From Actinomycetota bacterium (GTDB taxonomy: Bacteria > Actinomycetota > Acidimicrobiia > Acidimicrobiales > Ilumatobacteraceae): a stretch of DNA of 15,789 nt. The stretch covers positions 1 through 15,789 of the forward strand of contig SYNW01000045.1 of NCBI GenBank assembly GCA_005805045.1, read 5' to 3'. The translations under genes and the position numbers were made by a program. Below the pieces are notes generated by a model. The model saw only the letters and a program-made list of their open reading frames with translations. It was not told the DNA's origin and ran no database searches. Shown piece after piece: positions 7,781 to 15,765 of the stretch; the stretch's first letter is position 1; each line of letters opens with the position of its first letter.

Positions 7781-9069
7781 GTCGCGTCGCCAAACATCTG
7801 TTGCCCGATTCGGCTACAACGAGCGCACTCGGGCATCTTGAAATTGGCGGATGCGACTTGGTTGCGATTGCCGAAAAATTTGGTACTCCGACATTTGTGT
7901 ATGACGAGTCGCATTTGCGTGCGCGTTGCCAAGAGGCTGTTCGCGCATTTGGTAGGCAGCGAGTTGTCTATGCGACCAAAGCATTTTTGTGCGGGGCGAT
8001 GGCGCGTTTGGCGCACGAAGAAGGTTTGTTGCTAGATGTCGCCACGGGTGGCGAGTTGTTTGTCGCGTTGAATGCTGGTGTGCCTGGTTCAGCGTGCGTG
8101 ATGCACGGCAACAACAAGTCGACTGACGAATTGAAGATGGCGCTTGATGCTGGCGTGCAGCACATCGTCGTCGACAATTTTGATGAACTAGATCGGCTGG
8201 ATGCATTGCAGGCGATCGGTGCAAAGGGTGCGAAGCGTGCGCGGATTCAACTGCGAATTACGCCCGGTGTGGCGGTTCATACGCACGAATTTGTTTCGAC
8301 AGGTCAAGATGACTCGAAATTTGGCTTTAACCTGCGCAATGGCGACGCGCAACGCGCGGTCGATCGCGTGAGATCATCGGTGAGCGTCGAATTTGTGGGC
8401 ATTCATTGTCATATCGGATCAAATGTGTTCGCGGCAGAAAACTTCGCGCAGGCTGCCGAGATCATGGTTGATTTTGCCAATCAACTTGAAGTTGAAGAAC
8501 TGACTTTGGGCGGTGGACTCGGTGTGGCATATATCGAAACTGAACATGCGCCGACGATCACGCAATGGGCGCAGTCGTTGGCCGTGGCGACGGCGAAGTT
8601 GCGCAAGCCGACGAAAGTTTTTGTTGAGCCGGGTCGGGCGATTGTGGCGAGCGCGGCGGTGACGCTGTATCAAATTGGTTCGATCAAGCATTTGCCCGGG
8701 ATACGCACTTATGTCGCAGTCGATGGTGGCATGAGCGACAACCCGCGACCAGTTTTGTATGACTCTGGCTACGAAGCATTTCTGCCGGCGCGTGCCGAGG
8801 CAGACCGCACCGAGCATGCGCGAGTTGTCGGCAAACATTGTGAGAGTGGCGATGTATTGATCAACGATGCGATGTTGCCGAGCGGTTATGCAGTTGGTGA
8901 TGTGTTGGCCACACCAGTAACCGGCGCTTACGGTCACAGCATGGGGTCGAACTACAACAAAGTTACGCGCCCGCCTGTTGTGTTCGTGCGCGATGGAGTT
9001 GCTCGAGTTGTTGTGCGTCGCGAAACATTTGCTGATCTCGTTGATCTCGACATCGCAGATAGCGTATAA
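7777..9069 (+). CDS. lysA: Diaminopimelate decarboxylase
   Basis: This PLP enzyme decarboxylates meso-diaminopimelate to L-lysine, the last step of the pathway. It has 430 residues (family about 410-450). The PLP-binding lysine is K68 in VYATKAFLC, a form also found in actinobacterial LysA. HCHIGSN (210-216) and the phosphate-binding EPGR (284-287) follow, then CESGD (355-359), the substrate-binding loop contributed to the other subunit of the dimer, and GAYGHSMGSNYN near the C-terminus. The start is GTG 7777, overlapping the argS stop in a GTGA arrangement, with GGAG (7768-7771) five bases upstream. The argS-lysA pairing is classic for Actinobacteria. Lysine and diaminopimelate supply for cell wall and protein is the expected role. 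Confidence 0.97.
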   Translation: MSRVAKHLLPDSATTSALGHLEIGGCDLVAIAEKFGTPTFVYDESHLRARCQEAVRAFGRQRVVYATKAFLCGAMARLAHEEGLLLDVATGGELFVALNAGVPGSACVMHGNNKSTDELKMALDAGVQHIVVDNFDELDRLDALQAIGAKGAKRARIQLRITPGVAVHTHEFVSTGQDDSKFGFNLRNGDAQRAVDRVRSSVSVEFVGIHCHIGSNVFAAENFAQAAEIMVDFANQLEVEELTLGGGLGVAYIETEHAPTITQWAQSLAVATAKLRKPTKVFVEPGRAIVASAAVTLYQIGSIKHLPGIRTYVAVDGGMSDNPRPVLYDSGYEAFLPARAEADRTEHARVVGKHCESGDVLINDAMLPSGYAVGDVLATPVTGAYGHSMGSNYNKVTRPPVVFVRDGVARVVVRRETFADLVDLDIADSV

Positions 9070-9071
9070 AT

Positions 9072-10373
9072 ATGGTCTCGCAGCCCAAAACACAGGTTGT
9101 TCGGCTTGGCGTGCTTGGTCATGGTGTAGTTGGCTCGGCGTTCGTCAAACTCGTCACGCAACAAGCAGACCAGATTTTGGCGCGCAGTGGCGTGCGACTT
9201 GAAGTGACAAAAGTTTGCGTGCGCGACACGACCAAGAAGCACAAATTGCCAAAGGGTGCAGTGTTGGTTGGCGACCCCCACGCCGTTGTGCAGGCTGACG
9301 ATGTCGACCTGGTTGTCGAATTGATGGGCGGCATTGAACCGGCGTTGAAACTAATTTCTGTATCTTTGGGCAAGCGCAAGCCGGTTGTGACGGCGAACAA
9401 AGCGTTGTTGGCAAAACATGGCGCCGAACTTTTCGCTGCGGCTGACGCAGCGTCAACCGATTTGTTGTTCGAGGCTGCCGTGTGCGGCGGCATTCCGCTG
9501 ATTCGACCGCTGCGTGAAAGTTTGCGAGGCGAACCGATTTTGCGGGTGATGGGCATCGTCAACGGCACGACGAATTTTATTTTGACCAAAATGAGCGAGG
9601 TTGGCGCCGATTATTCGGTGGCACTTGCAGAGGCGCAGCAACTTGGTTTTGCCGAAGCCGACCCAACTGCCGATGTCGAAGGCCATGATGCGGCTGCCAA
9701 AATTGCAATTATCGCCAGCATTGCGTTTGGCACAACGGTGCGCGCCGAAGATGTCTTCGTCGAGGGCATCAGCAAACTGACTGCTGCTGATATATCTATC
9801 GCCCGCAAGTTTGGTTATGCGGTGAAATTGCTTGGTGTCGCCGAACTTGATGCCACAACATCGATGGTCTCGGTTCGCGTGCACCCGGCACTCGTGGCGT
9901 TGAACAATCCGCTTGCAGCCGTGCGTGAAAGTTTCAATGCCGTGTTGGTTGACGGCGAGTCGTCGGGTTCGTTGATGTTCTATGGACGAGGCGCCGGTGG
10001 CGAGCCGACCGCATCGGCCGTTCTTGGTGATGTGATTGATGCGGCGATTAACTTGCGTAAGGGTACGCACGCACTGCTTGGCGCATTCAAAACGACGAAG
10101 TTGCAAGAGATGAGCGCGGTGAACTGCGAATACATGATCGGACTTGAAGTGACCGACAAGCCGGGTGTGTTGCACGCCGTGACCGGCGTGTTTGCGCGCA
10201 ACGGCGTGAGCATTCGTGCCGCCGAACAAGATGGCATCGGCGAAGATGCGCGATTGGTGTTTTTGACCCACGATGCGAACGAGGCGGCGGTGCAAAATTG
10301 TTTGAGCGAGTTCAAGTCGCAGGACGTCGTGAAGCATGTGGGTGCGTTGTTGCGCGTTGTTGCCAATTCGTAA
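9072..10373 (+). CDS. hom: Homoserine dehydrogenase
   Basis: It reduces aspartate semialdehyde to homoserine, the branch point toward threonine and methionine. It has 433 residues, the length of the monofunctional enzyme with a regulatory tail. The nucleotide-binding G16-H-G18-V-V-G21 is at the N-terminus; NKALLAKHG and the signature GIVNGTTNFIL follow. The catalytic trio E195, D206 and K210 shows the same spacing as E208, D219 and K223 of the yeast enzyme. An ACT domain begins at about residue 354 (IGLEVTDKPGVLHAV), so feedback inhibition by threonine is likely by analogy. ATG 9072 lies two bases after the lysA stop and has no Shine-Dalgarno sequence, which suggests re-initiation by terminating ribosomes. 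Confidence 0.97.
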   Translation: MVSQPKTQVVRLGVLGHGVVGSAFVKLVTQQADQILARSGVRLEVTKVCVRDTTKKHKLPKGAVLVGDPHAVVQADDVDLVVELMGGIEPALKLISVSLGKRKPVVTANKALLAKHGAELFAAADAASTDLLFEAAVCGGIPLIRPLRESLRGEPILRVMGIVNGTTNFILTKMSEVGADYSVALAEAQQLGFAEADPTADVEGHDAAAKIAIIASIAFGTTVRAEDVFVEGISKLTAADISIARKFGYAVKLLGVAELDATTSMVSVRVHPALVALNNPLAAVRESFNAVLVDGESSGSLMFYGRGAGGEPTASAVLGDVIDAAINLRKGTHALLGAFKTTKLQEMSAVNCEYMIGLEVTDKPGVLHAVTGVFARNGVSIRAAEQDGIGEDARLVFLTHDANEAAVQNCLSEFKSQDVVKHVGALLRVVANS

Positions 10374-10375
10374 CG

Positions 10376-11755
10376 ATGCAATATATTTCGACACGAGGTC
10401 AAGCAGCAAAGATTGGTTTTTGTGACGTGCTGCTCGCTGGTTTGGCACGAGATGGTGGGCTGTATGTGCCCGAGACTTGGCCAACACTAGATAGGACTCC
10501 AATTGCCAATTATGCGAACCGTGCGGCAAGCATTATGGCGCCGTTCGTCGGCGATGAAATTGATCAGCAAGTTTTTGAGCAACTTTGCGTGGATGCCTAT
10601 TCGACGTTTCGTCACCCCGAGGTGGCGCCACTAGTTGAGATCGGGCCAAACGAATATCTACTTGAATTGTTTCACGGCCCGACATTGGCGTTCAAGGATG
10701 TGGCGCTTCAACTTGTTGGCAAGTTGTTTGATCATGTTCTGACGCAACGTAACGAACGCGTGATGATTGTCGGTGCGACCAGTGGCGACACGGGTGGCGC
10801 GGCGTTTGATGGTGTGGCTTCGTGTCGCAACGTCGATCTTGTGATGCTGTACCCAAATAATCGTGTCAGTGATGTGCAGCGCCGGCAGATGACGACAGTT
10901 ATGTCGCCGAACGTTCATGCCGTGGCGATTGATGGCACATTTGATGACTGTCAAGATTTGGTCAAGGCGATGTTCAACGATCAGAAGTTTCGCGACGCCA
11001 ATCAACTATCGGCGGTGAATTCGATCAACTGGGTGCGGGTGATGGCTCAGGTCGTCTATTACATAACTGCCACCGAGAAACTTGGGCGTTCGGCCGTTTT
11101 CAGCGTGCCGACAGGAAACTTCGGCAATGTCTTGGCAGGCTGGATTGCCAAGCAGGTAGGCGTTTCAATTGACGGTTTTGTCGTCGCGTCTAACACGAAC
11201 GACATTTTGACCCGATTTTTTGAGTCGAAGAAAATGATCGCCAACGAGGTAGTGCCGACTTTGAGTCCGAGCATGGATATTCAGGTGTCGTCGAATTTCG
11301 AGCGACTGCTTTTTGAAATGAACAACCGCGACGGTCTGGCGACAGCCATGCAATTGACTAATTTTCGCGCCATAGGGAAACTTGATGTAGCCGCGAGTGT
11401 TTATCAAAAATGGATTTCAGGGGTGTTCGTTGGTCGACGCTGTAACGACGAACAAACTTTGGCCACGATGCAAGATGTGTATCAACAGTCAGGGATGTTG
11501 ATTGACCCACATACGGCGGTGGGGTTGTCGGCGGCGCGTCAAAGTGCGGGCGTTGATTTTCCAAAAAATATGCCGATGATTACGCTGGCCACTGCACACC
11601 CCGCGAAGTTTCCCGATGCGGTGCGACGGGCGACCGGGCAGATGCCAGTTATGCCCGAGCATCTCGCCGACCTGATGAGTCGCCCCGAGCGCAGTGTTTC
11701 ATTGGCCAACGATTTGCAGGCGGTGCAGGCGTTTGTTGCTGGGTGCCGTAAGTAG
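10376..11755 (+). CDS. thrC: Threonine synthase
   Basis: This PLP enzyme converts O-phosphohomoserine to threonine. It has 459 residues, typical of the longer E. coli/fungal-like class rather than the shorter plant-like form. The N-terminal YISTRGQ and GLARDGGLYVPE are hallmark segments. The PLP lysine is K107 in HGPTLAFKD, and the phosphate-binding loop is GATSGDTGGAA (from 133). The ATG at 10376 lies two bases after the hom stop without a recognisable ribosome binding site; earlier in-frame starts would run into hom. Its substrate requires homoserine kinase (ThrB), which is not encoded in this window although it usually follows thrC in relatives. A new promoter-like site, not a clear terminator, follows the stop. 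Confidence 0.97.
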   Translation: MQYISTRGQAAKIGFCDVLLAGLARDGGLYVPETWPTLDRTPIANYANRAASIMAPFVGDEIDQQVFEQLCVDAYSTFRHPEVAPLVEIGPNEYLLELFHGPTLAFKDVALQLVGKLFDHVLTQRNERVMIVGATSGDTGGAAFDGVASCRNVDLVMLYPNNRVSDVQRRQMTTVMSPNVHAVAIDGTFDDCQDLVKAMFNDQKFRDANQLSAVNSINWVRVMAQVVYYITATEKLGRSAVFSVPTGNFGNVLAGWIAKQVGVSIDGFVVASNTNDILTRFFESKKMIANEVVPTLSPSMDIQVSSNFERLLFEMNNRDGLATAMQLTNFRAIGKLDVAASVYQKWISGVFVGRRCNDEQTLATMQDVYQQSGMLIDPHTAVGLSAARQSAGVDFPKNMPMITLATAHPAKFPDAVRRATGQMPVMPEHLADLMSRPERSVSLANDLQAVQAFVAGCRK

Positions 11756-11763
11756 CATCATTG

Positions 11764-11792
11764 TTGTCATTGAGTTGATATTCGGCTAGTCT
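11764..11792 (+). promoter_or_regulatory. Putative rho promoter
   Basis: TTGTCA (11764-11769) and TAGTCT (11787-11792) are spaced by 17 bases, a good match to a housekeeping sigma promoter with the TANNNT form common in Actinobacteria. Transcription would start near 11799, giving a leader of about 130 bases before the rho start. A small hairpin with a 5-bp stem (CTCGG 11800-11804, CCGAG 11809-11813, loop AATC) would lie at the very 5' end of the transcript. It was judged by eye only. Confidence 0.55.
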
Positions 11793-11921
11793 TGTCTCGC
11801 TCGGAATCCCGAGTAAGTCGCCGCCAATTCGTGGCAGACGCATTTCAACGCAATCTGATTTGTGCTCCTGCATATTGAGTTTTAGCGGCAAGTTGGGTGA
11901 CAAAAATTCTGTTTCCCTGAA

Positions 11922-11927
11922 AGAAGG
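11922..11927 (+). promoter_or_regulatory. Ribosome binding site fixing the rho start
   Basis: AGAAGG lies four bases before GTG 11932. It supports that GTG over an in-frame TTG at 11860, whose extra 24 residues (beginning MCSCILSF) do not resemble Rho N-termini. Confidence 0.65.
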
Positions 11928-11931
11928 CATT

Positions 11932-13644
11932 GTGGCTAGTGAAGCCCTTGGACAATCGGCACTTGAAGCGAAAGATCGTGAACAGCTTGTTGCGATCGCA
12001 AAGGCGCTCGGCGTGAAGTCGGCAGCGCGTGCGAAAAAAGAAGAGATTATTGAATTGATACTTGAACAGACTGCGCCCGCCAAGCCAGTTGCACCCGCCA
12101 AGCCAGTTGTGCCGAGTGCCAAGAAGTCAGATGGCCCGGCGCTGGGTGCAGACGGGCAGCCACTCGCCGAGTGGGAAATTGAACTAGCCGAGCATGAAGG
12201 CACGCCGATTGCGCCTGATGCGCGCAGAGTCAGCGACCAAAGTGATTCTCGCGCGAATGATCGCAACGACCGCAATGATCGCAACGATCGTGGTCCGCGT
12301 AACGACCGTAATGATCGCAATGATCGCGGTCCGCGTAACGACCGCAATTTTCAGCGCAACTACAACGACCAGGATGGTGGCGGTCGCAATCGCAACCGTC
12401 GACGCCGTCGTGGACCCGGTGGTTTTAGAAACTCGCGTGACGAAGGCCCACAGGGTGACGATCGTTACGAATTGAACGAAGTGCCGGACCAGAACGAGCC
12501 GATTAGTAATGATCCGGTTGAAGTCGCAGGCTATTTAGATTTGCGCGACGAGGGCTATGGCTTTTTGCGCGTGAGCGGATACCTGGCCTCGCCTGGTGAT
12601 GCCTATGTGTCGGTTCGCCTGACACGTCAATTTAACTTGCGCAAAGGTGACCATGTAACCGGAATGTGCCGTCCTGCTGGGCGAAACGAGAAGAACCCGG
12701 GCATGATCGACATTCGCACGATCAACGGTGTTGATGCGGACAAGATGAAAGTACGGCCGAAGTTCGAAGATCTCACGCCGTTGTTTCCTGATGAGAAGTT
12801 AGAACTCTCGACTGCCAGTGACCCGGCCAACATGACGGCCCGAATCATCGACTTGATTTCGCCGATCGGCAAGGGTCAGCGCGGCATCATCGTGTCGCCG
12901 CCGAAGGCCGGCAAGACCACCGTGATGAAGACGATCGCAACTTCGATCGAAAAGAATCACCCAGAAGTGAAACTGATCGTGTTGTTGATCGACGAGCGAC
13001 CTGAAGAAGTTACCGACATGCGACGCACCGTGAAGGGCGAGGTAGTTTCATCGACTTTTGATCGACCTTCTGAAGAGCACACACATGTTGCCGAATTGGT
13101 GATCGAAAAAGCCAAGCGTATGGTTGAAATGGGTGAAGATGTCGTGATAATTCTCGATGGAATAACTCGTTTGTCGCGCGCCTACAACCTTGCAGCGCCG
13201 ACGACCGGTCGTGTTATGTCGGGTGGTATTGATGCTGGCGCGCTGTATCCACCAAAGAAATTTTTTGGTGCGGCACGCAATATTGAGGAGGGTGGCAGTT
13301 TGACAATTTTGGCGACTGCACTCGTTGAAACGAATAGCCGTATGGACGACGCAATTTTCGAAGAGTTCAAGGGCACAGGCAACATGGAGTTGCGACTGGA
13401 TCGCAAACTTGCCGAGCGACGCGTTTATCCGGCGATCGATGTGGATGCATCGAGCACGCGCCACGAAGAATTGTTGTTCAATCGTCAGCAGTTGCAGATG
13501 GTCTGGAAGTTGCGTCGCGTGTTGAGTGGTCTTGCCGCCGAAGGTAGTGCCGCGCCGGGGCTCGAGTTGTTGATTGATCGTTTGAAGACTTTCAAGAACA
13601 ACGACGAGTTCCTCGCCGAAATCGCCAAACAACCGACCTCGTAA
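11932..13644 (+). CDS. rho: Transcription termination factor Rho
   Basis: This hexameric RNA-dependent ATPase/translocase ends untranslated transcripts. It has 570 residues against about 420 in E. coli; the excess is an N-terminal insertion, as in other Actinobacteria. In order: a Rho_N helical domain (about 10-47); a Pro/Ala linker; a disordered Arg/Asn/Asp/Gly-rich segment (about 100-160) with internal repeats and a basic RNRRRRRGPGG stretch; the cold-shock-like RNA-binding domain with GYGFLR (208-213); and the RecA-like motor with P-loop PPKAGKTT (K328), Walker B ILDG (D409), SGGIDAGALYPPKKFFGAAR and EEFKGTGNMEL. All core motifs are intact, so it should be active. It has its own promoter-like site and a long leader, compatible with autoregulation as known for rho in E. 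coli, though that is not shown here. Confidence 0.97.
   Translation: MASEALGQSALEAKDREQLVAIAKALGVKSAARAKKEEIIELILEQTAPAKPVAPAKPVVPSAKKSDGPALGADGQPLAEWEIELAEHEGTPIAPDARRVSDQSDSRANDRNDRNDRNDRGPRNDRNDRNDRGPRNDRNFQRNYNDQDGGGRNRNRRRRRGPGGFRNSRDEGPQGDDRYELNEVPDQNEPISNDPVEVAGYLDLRDEGYGFLRVSGYLASPGDAYVSVRLTRQFNLRKGDHVTGMCRPAGRNEKNPGMIDIRTINGVDADKMKVRPKFEDLTPLFPDEKLELSTASDPANMTARIIDLISPIGKGQRGIIVSPPKAGKTTVMKTIATSIEKNHPEVKLIVLLIDERPEEVTDMRRTVKGEVVSSTFDRPSEEHTHVAELVIEKAKRMVEMGEDVVIILDGITRLSRAYNLAAPTTGRVMSGGIDAGALYPPKKFFGAARNIEEGGSLTILATALVETNSRMDDAIFEEFKGTGNMELRLDRKLAERRVYPAIDVDASSTRHEELLFNRQQLQMVWKLRRVLSGLAAEGSAAPGLELLIDRLKTFKNNDEFLAEIAKQPTS
12262..12351 (+). repeat. In-frame tandem repeat in rho (Arg-Asn-Asp units)
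   Basis: Two near-identical 36-base units (12262-12297 and 12298-12333) each encode three RND triplets plus RGP. A partial third copy encodes RND-RNF. Within each unit the nine-base RND codons themselves repeat with synonymous changes (AAC/AAT, GAC/GAT, CGC/CGT). It lies in the disordered insertion of Rho at residues 111-140, so it can change copy number without breaking the frame. Confidence 0.9.
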
Positions 13645-13658
13645 GTTTTCGTTGCGTC

Positions 13659-14669
13659 ATGGCGACTAGAGCGGGCGATTCATCTCATGCGTCGCGTATG
13701 GCGCAAATGCGTCTGCGGGCAATTGCGGGTGCTCATGTTGAAAGCGAAGTGAGCGAGTTCGGGCAGGCAGTCGGTCTTGTTACTGACAATGTGGCATGGG
13801 TTCTCGTAACTAGCCGACACGAGCGCAGTCTTGGTCCGGCGTTGATCTGGGCTTTGCGCAACAACGCCACTGCACTGAAACTTTTTACGGATGAAAATGC
13901 CGGTGATTTGGCACGCATCGCGACCTATTTTGAATTTGCAATCGAAGTTTTTGCCGTTGATTCGTCGGGTACGGCGCAACTTACGATGCCGACACAGGTC
14001 GAAAAACTTGAAGTGGGCATCGCCGATGAAATGTTTGCTGAGTTCATTAAGTCGGCTGGCGCCGAGGTTGTGCGTGAACACGGTGTCGTAGCCGGTGAAG
14101 TTTGTGGGCTTGAAGTATGTCGAGTGGTGCACTCGGTCGGCTCGGGCGAGAGTGAACTAGAAATCGGCGTGGGTGCACATGATCGCGAGACTTTTAAACT
14201 GCTGCACGGTCAAACTGCGACGACCGAGAGTCTGCGCAAAGTGATTGCCGAGGTTGCGGCGCGTCGTGTTGTGGGGGCGGGGGTTCATCCGTTGAATCAG
14301 TTGGCGCGCGAACGAATGTTGCGTGATTATGTCTGTCGGTCGCCACAACTCGTCGGCGCCGAGTTTCTGCAATCCGCACAACCGCCGTTGCCGCGCACGA
14401 ATTTGAAGGACACGGTGCCATGTTGCGCATTTGGTGTGTCGACGAAAGGCGAAAAAATGGTCGTGGTTTTCAGCGTGGGCGTTGACCCAGATGTAGTTTC
14501 GTTTGGCGCTGATGCGCGGGGACAGATTAACGGCGCGGCTGAGTTGATTTTTGCAATGCCGACGCGCGACATTGTGCCTGCAATCGAGCGAGTCGCACGG
14601 CTAATGCAACGACCGGCGCGATTTGTTGGCGTTGACGTGTTGACCGCGCCAGCGCGACATCAACTTTGA
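13659..14669 (+). CDS. Unrecognised protein between rho and prfA
   Basis: I do not recognise a family for this 336-residue protein. It starts at ATG 13659, 14 bases after rho; other in-frame ATGs at 13698 and 13707 are possible, and none has a clear ribosome binding site. No signal peptide or membrane span is evident. Residues about 30-100 alternate strand-like stretches (VAWVLVTS, ALKLFTD, AIEVFAVD) with helices, suggesting a small alpha/beta domain. A second part includes GAGVHPLNQLARERMLRDYV and a C-terminal region with KMVVVFSVGVDPDVVSFG and a helix rich in Arg and Ala. Codon and base use match its neighbours, and the frame stays open over 1 kb between two housekeeping genes, so it is very likely real. 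It occupies the position of rpmE in mycobacteria but is not L31. Confidence 0.8.
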   Translation: MATRAGDSSHASRMAQMRLRAIAGAHVESEVSEFGQAVGLVTDNVAWVLVTSRHERSLGPALIWALRNNATALKLFTDENAGDLARIATYFEFAIEVFAVDSSGTAQLTMPTQVEKLEVGIADEMFAEFIKSAGAEVVREHGVVAGEVCGLEVCRVVHSVGSGESELEIGVGAHDRETFKLLHGQTATTESLRKVIAEVAARRVVGAGVHPLNQLARERMLRDYVCRSPQLVGAEFLQSAQPPLPRTNLKDTVPCCAFGVSTKGEKMVVVFSVGVDPDVVSFGADARGQINGAAELIFAMPTRDIVPAIERVARLMQRPARFVGVDVLTAPARHQL

Positions 14670-14674
14670 TGCCA

Positions 14675-14680
14675 TAGTCT
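14675..14680 (+). promoter_or_regulatory. Putative -10 element for a leaderless prfA transcript
   Basis: TAGTCT, the same hexamer as in the rho promoter, ends seven bases before GTG 14688. Transcription would therefore begin at or within a base of the start codon. There is no Shine-Dalgarno sequence in the 18-base gap. No good -35 hexamer was found at the usual distance (around 14652-14657), so support rests on the -10 and its position. Confidence 0.4.
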
Positions 14681-14687
14681 GATCACC

Positions 14688-15758
14688 GTGCTTCAACGAC
14701 TCGAAAGTATTGAGAGAGATTTCTTGGATCTTGAGTCGAGTATGGCCACGCCCGAAGTTCTTCAAGATCAAAACAGATTGCGTGAGGTGTCGCGAAAATA
14801 TAAACAGATGACACCACTTGTCGAGTGCATCCGCAAATATCGAACTGCGGCGGGCAATGCTGATGCTGCGCGCGAGTTGATCGCTGGTGCGAGTGGTGCC
14901 GAGCGCGATCAATTGCAAACCGAGTTGAATTCGGCAACGGCGATGATTGCAAAACTCGAAGACGAGTTGAAGGTTTTGTTGTTGCCGCCTGACCTGAACG
15001 CGGGCAAGAACATCATCGTTGAAATTCGCGGTGCTGAAGGTGGCGAAGAGGCAAACCTGTTCGCCAGCGACTTGTTCGACATGTACAAGGCATATGCGGC
15101 ACGCAACAACTGGAGCGTCGAGGTTCTATCGCTGGATCTTTCGCCAAAAGGCGGCATCAATCAGGTTGTGATGATTTTCAAGGGTGAGACCGCGTGGACG
15201 CGAATGCGGTTCGAGGGTGGGCCGCATCGTGTGCAGCGAGTGCCGGCGACTGAAAACCAGGGGCGAATTCACACAAGTTCGGCGACAGTCATGGTTCTGC
15301 CTGAGGCTGAAGAGGTTGAGCTGCATATCGACGAAAAAGATTTGCAGATCGACGTTTATCGAGCCAGTGGTCCTGGCGGTCAAGGTGTCAACACAACCGA
15401 CTCTGCGGTGCGAATCACGCATCGACCAAGCGGTGTTGTCGTGGCGATGCAAGACGAGAGAAGTCAGTTGCAAAATCGTTTGCGGGCAATGCAAGTTTTG
15501 CGGGCGCGGTTGCTAAAGCGACAAGAAGAAGAACTACAGGCGCGAGCCTCGGCAGAACGAAAGGCGCAGGTCGGTGGTGGTGGGCGTGGCGAAAAAATTC
15601 GCACTTACAACTTTAAAGACAGCCGAGTGACCGATCACCGCATTGGGTTCACATTGCATCAACTGCAAGAAGTATTGGCGGGTAATTTAGATCCAGTTAT
15701 TGATGCGCTGACACTCGAGTATCAGACTGAGCAGTTGGCAGACTCTGGCGAGAAATAA
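14688..15758 (+). CDS. prfA: Peptide chain release factor 1
   Basis: RF1 recognises UAA and UAG stop codons in the ribosome and triggers release of the finished protein. It has 356 residues, the standard length. The stop-codon-reading tripeptide PAT (186-188, in HRVQRVPATENQGRIHTSSA) marks RF1 rather than RF2, which has SPF. The catalytic GGQ is at 230-232 in GPGGQGVNTTDSAVRITH; the glutamine is the usual target of the methylase PrmC. The C-terminal KIRTYNFKDSRVTDHRIG is conserved. The start is GTG 14688, 18 bases after the preceding stop; the predicted N-terminal helix begins immediately, which agrees with this choice. A leaderless transcript is likely because no ribosome binding site is seen. 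Confidence 0.97.
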   Translation: MLQRLESIERDFLDLESSMATPEVLQDQNRLREVSRKYKQMTPLVECIRKYRTAAGNADAARELIAGASGAERDQLQTELNSATAMIAKLEDELKVLLLPPDLNAGKNIIVEIRGAEGGEEANLFASDLFDMYKAYAARNNWSVEVLSLDLSPKGGINQVVMIFKGETAWTRMRFEGGPHRVQRVPATENQGRIHTSSATVMVLPEAEEVELHIDEKDLQIDVYRASGPGGQGVNTTDSAVRITHRPSGVVVAMQDERSQLQNRLRAMQVLRARLLKRQEEELQARASAERKAQVGGGGRGEKIRTYNFKDSRVTDHRIGFTLHQLQEVLAGNLDPVIDALTLEYQTEQLADSGEK

Positions 15759-15765
15759 TCTCATC

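Noticed and set aside
9453..10529. Minus-strand open frame (358 codons) opposite hom and thrC
   Set aside because: It is the reverse of conserved coding sequence with biased composition and no domain signal; an antisense shadow.
11649..12347. Minus-strand frame with an Arg-Ser-Leu repeat opposite the start of rho
   Set aside because: The apparent repeat is the reverse complement of the RND repeat in rho; low complexity and no independent support.
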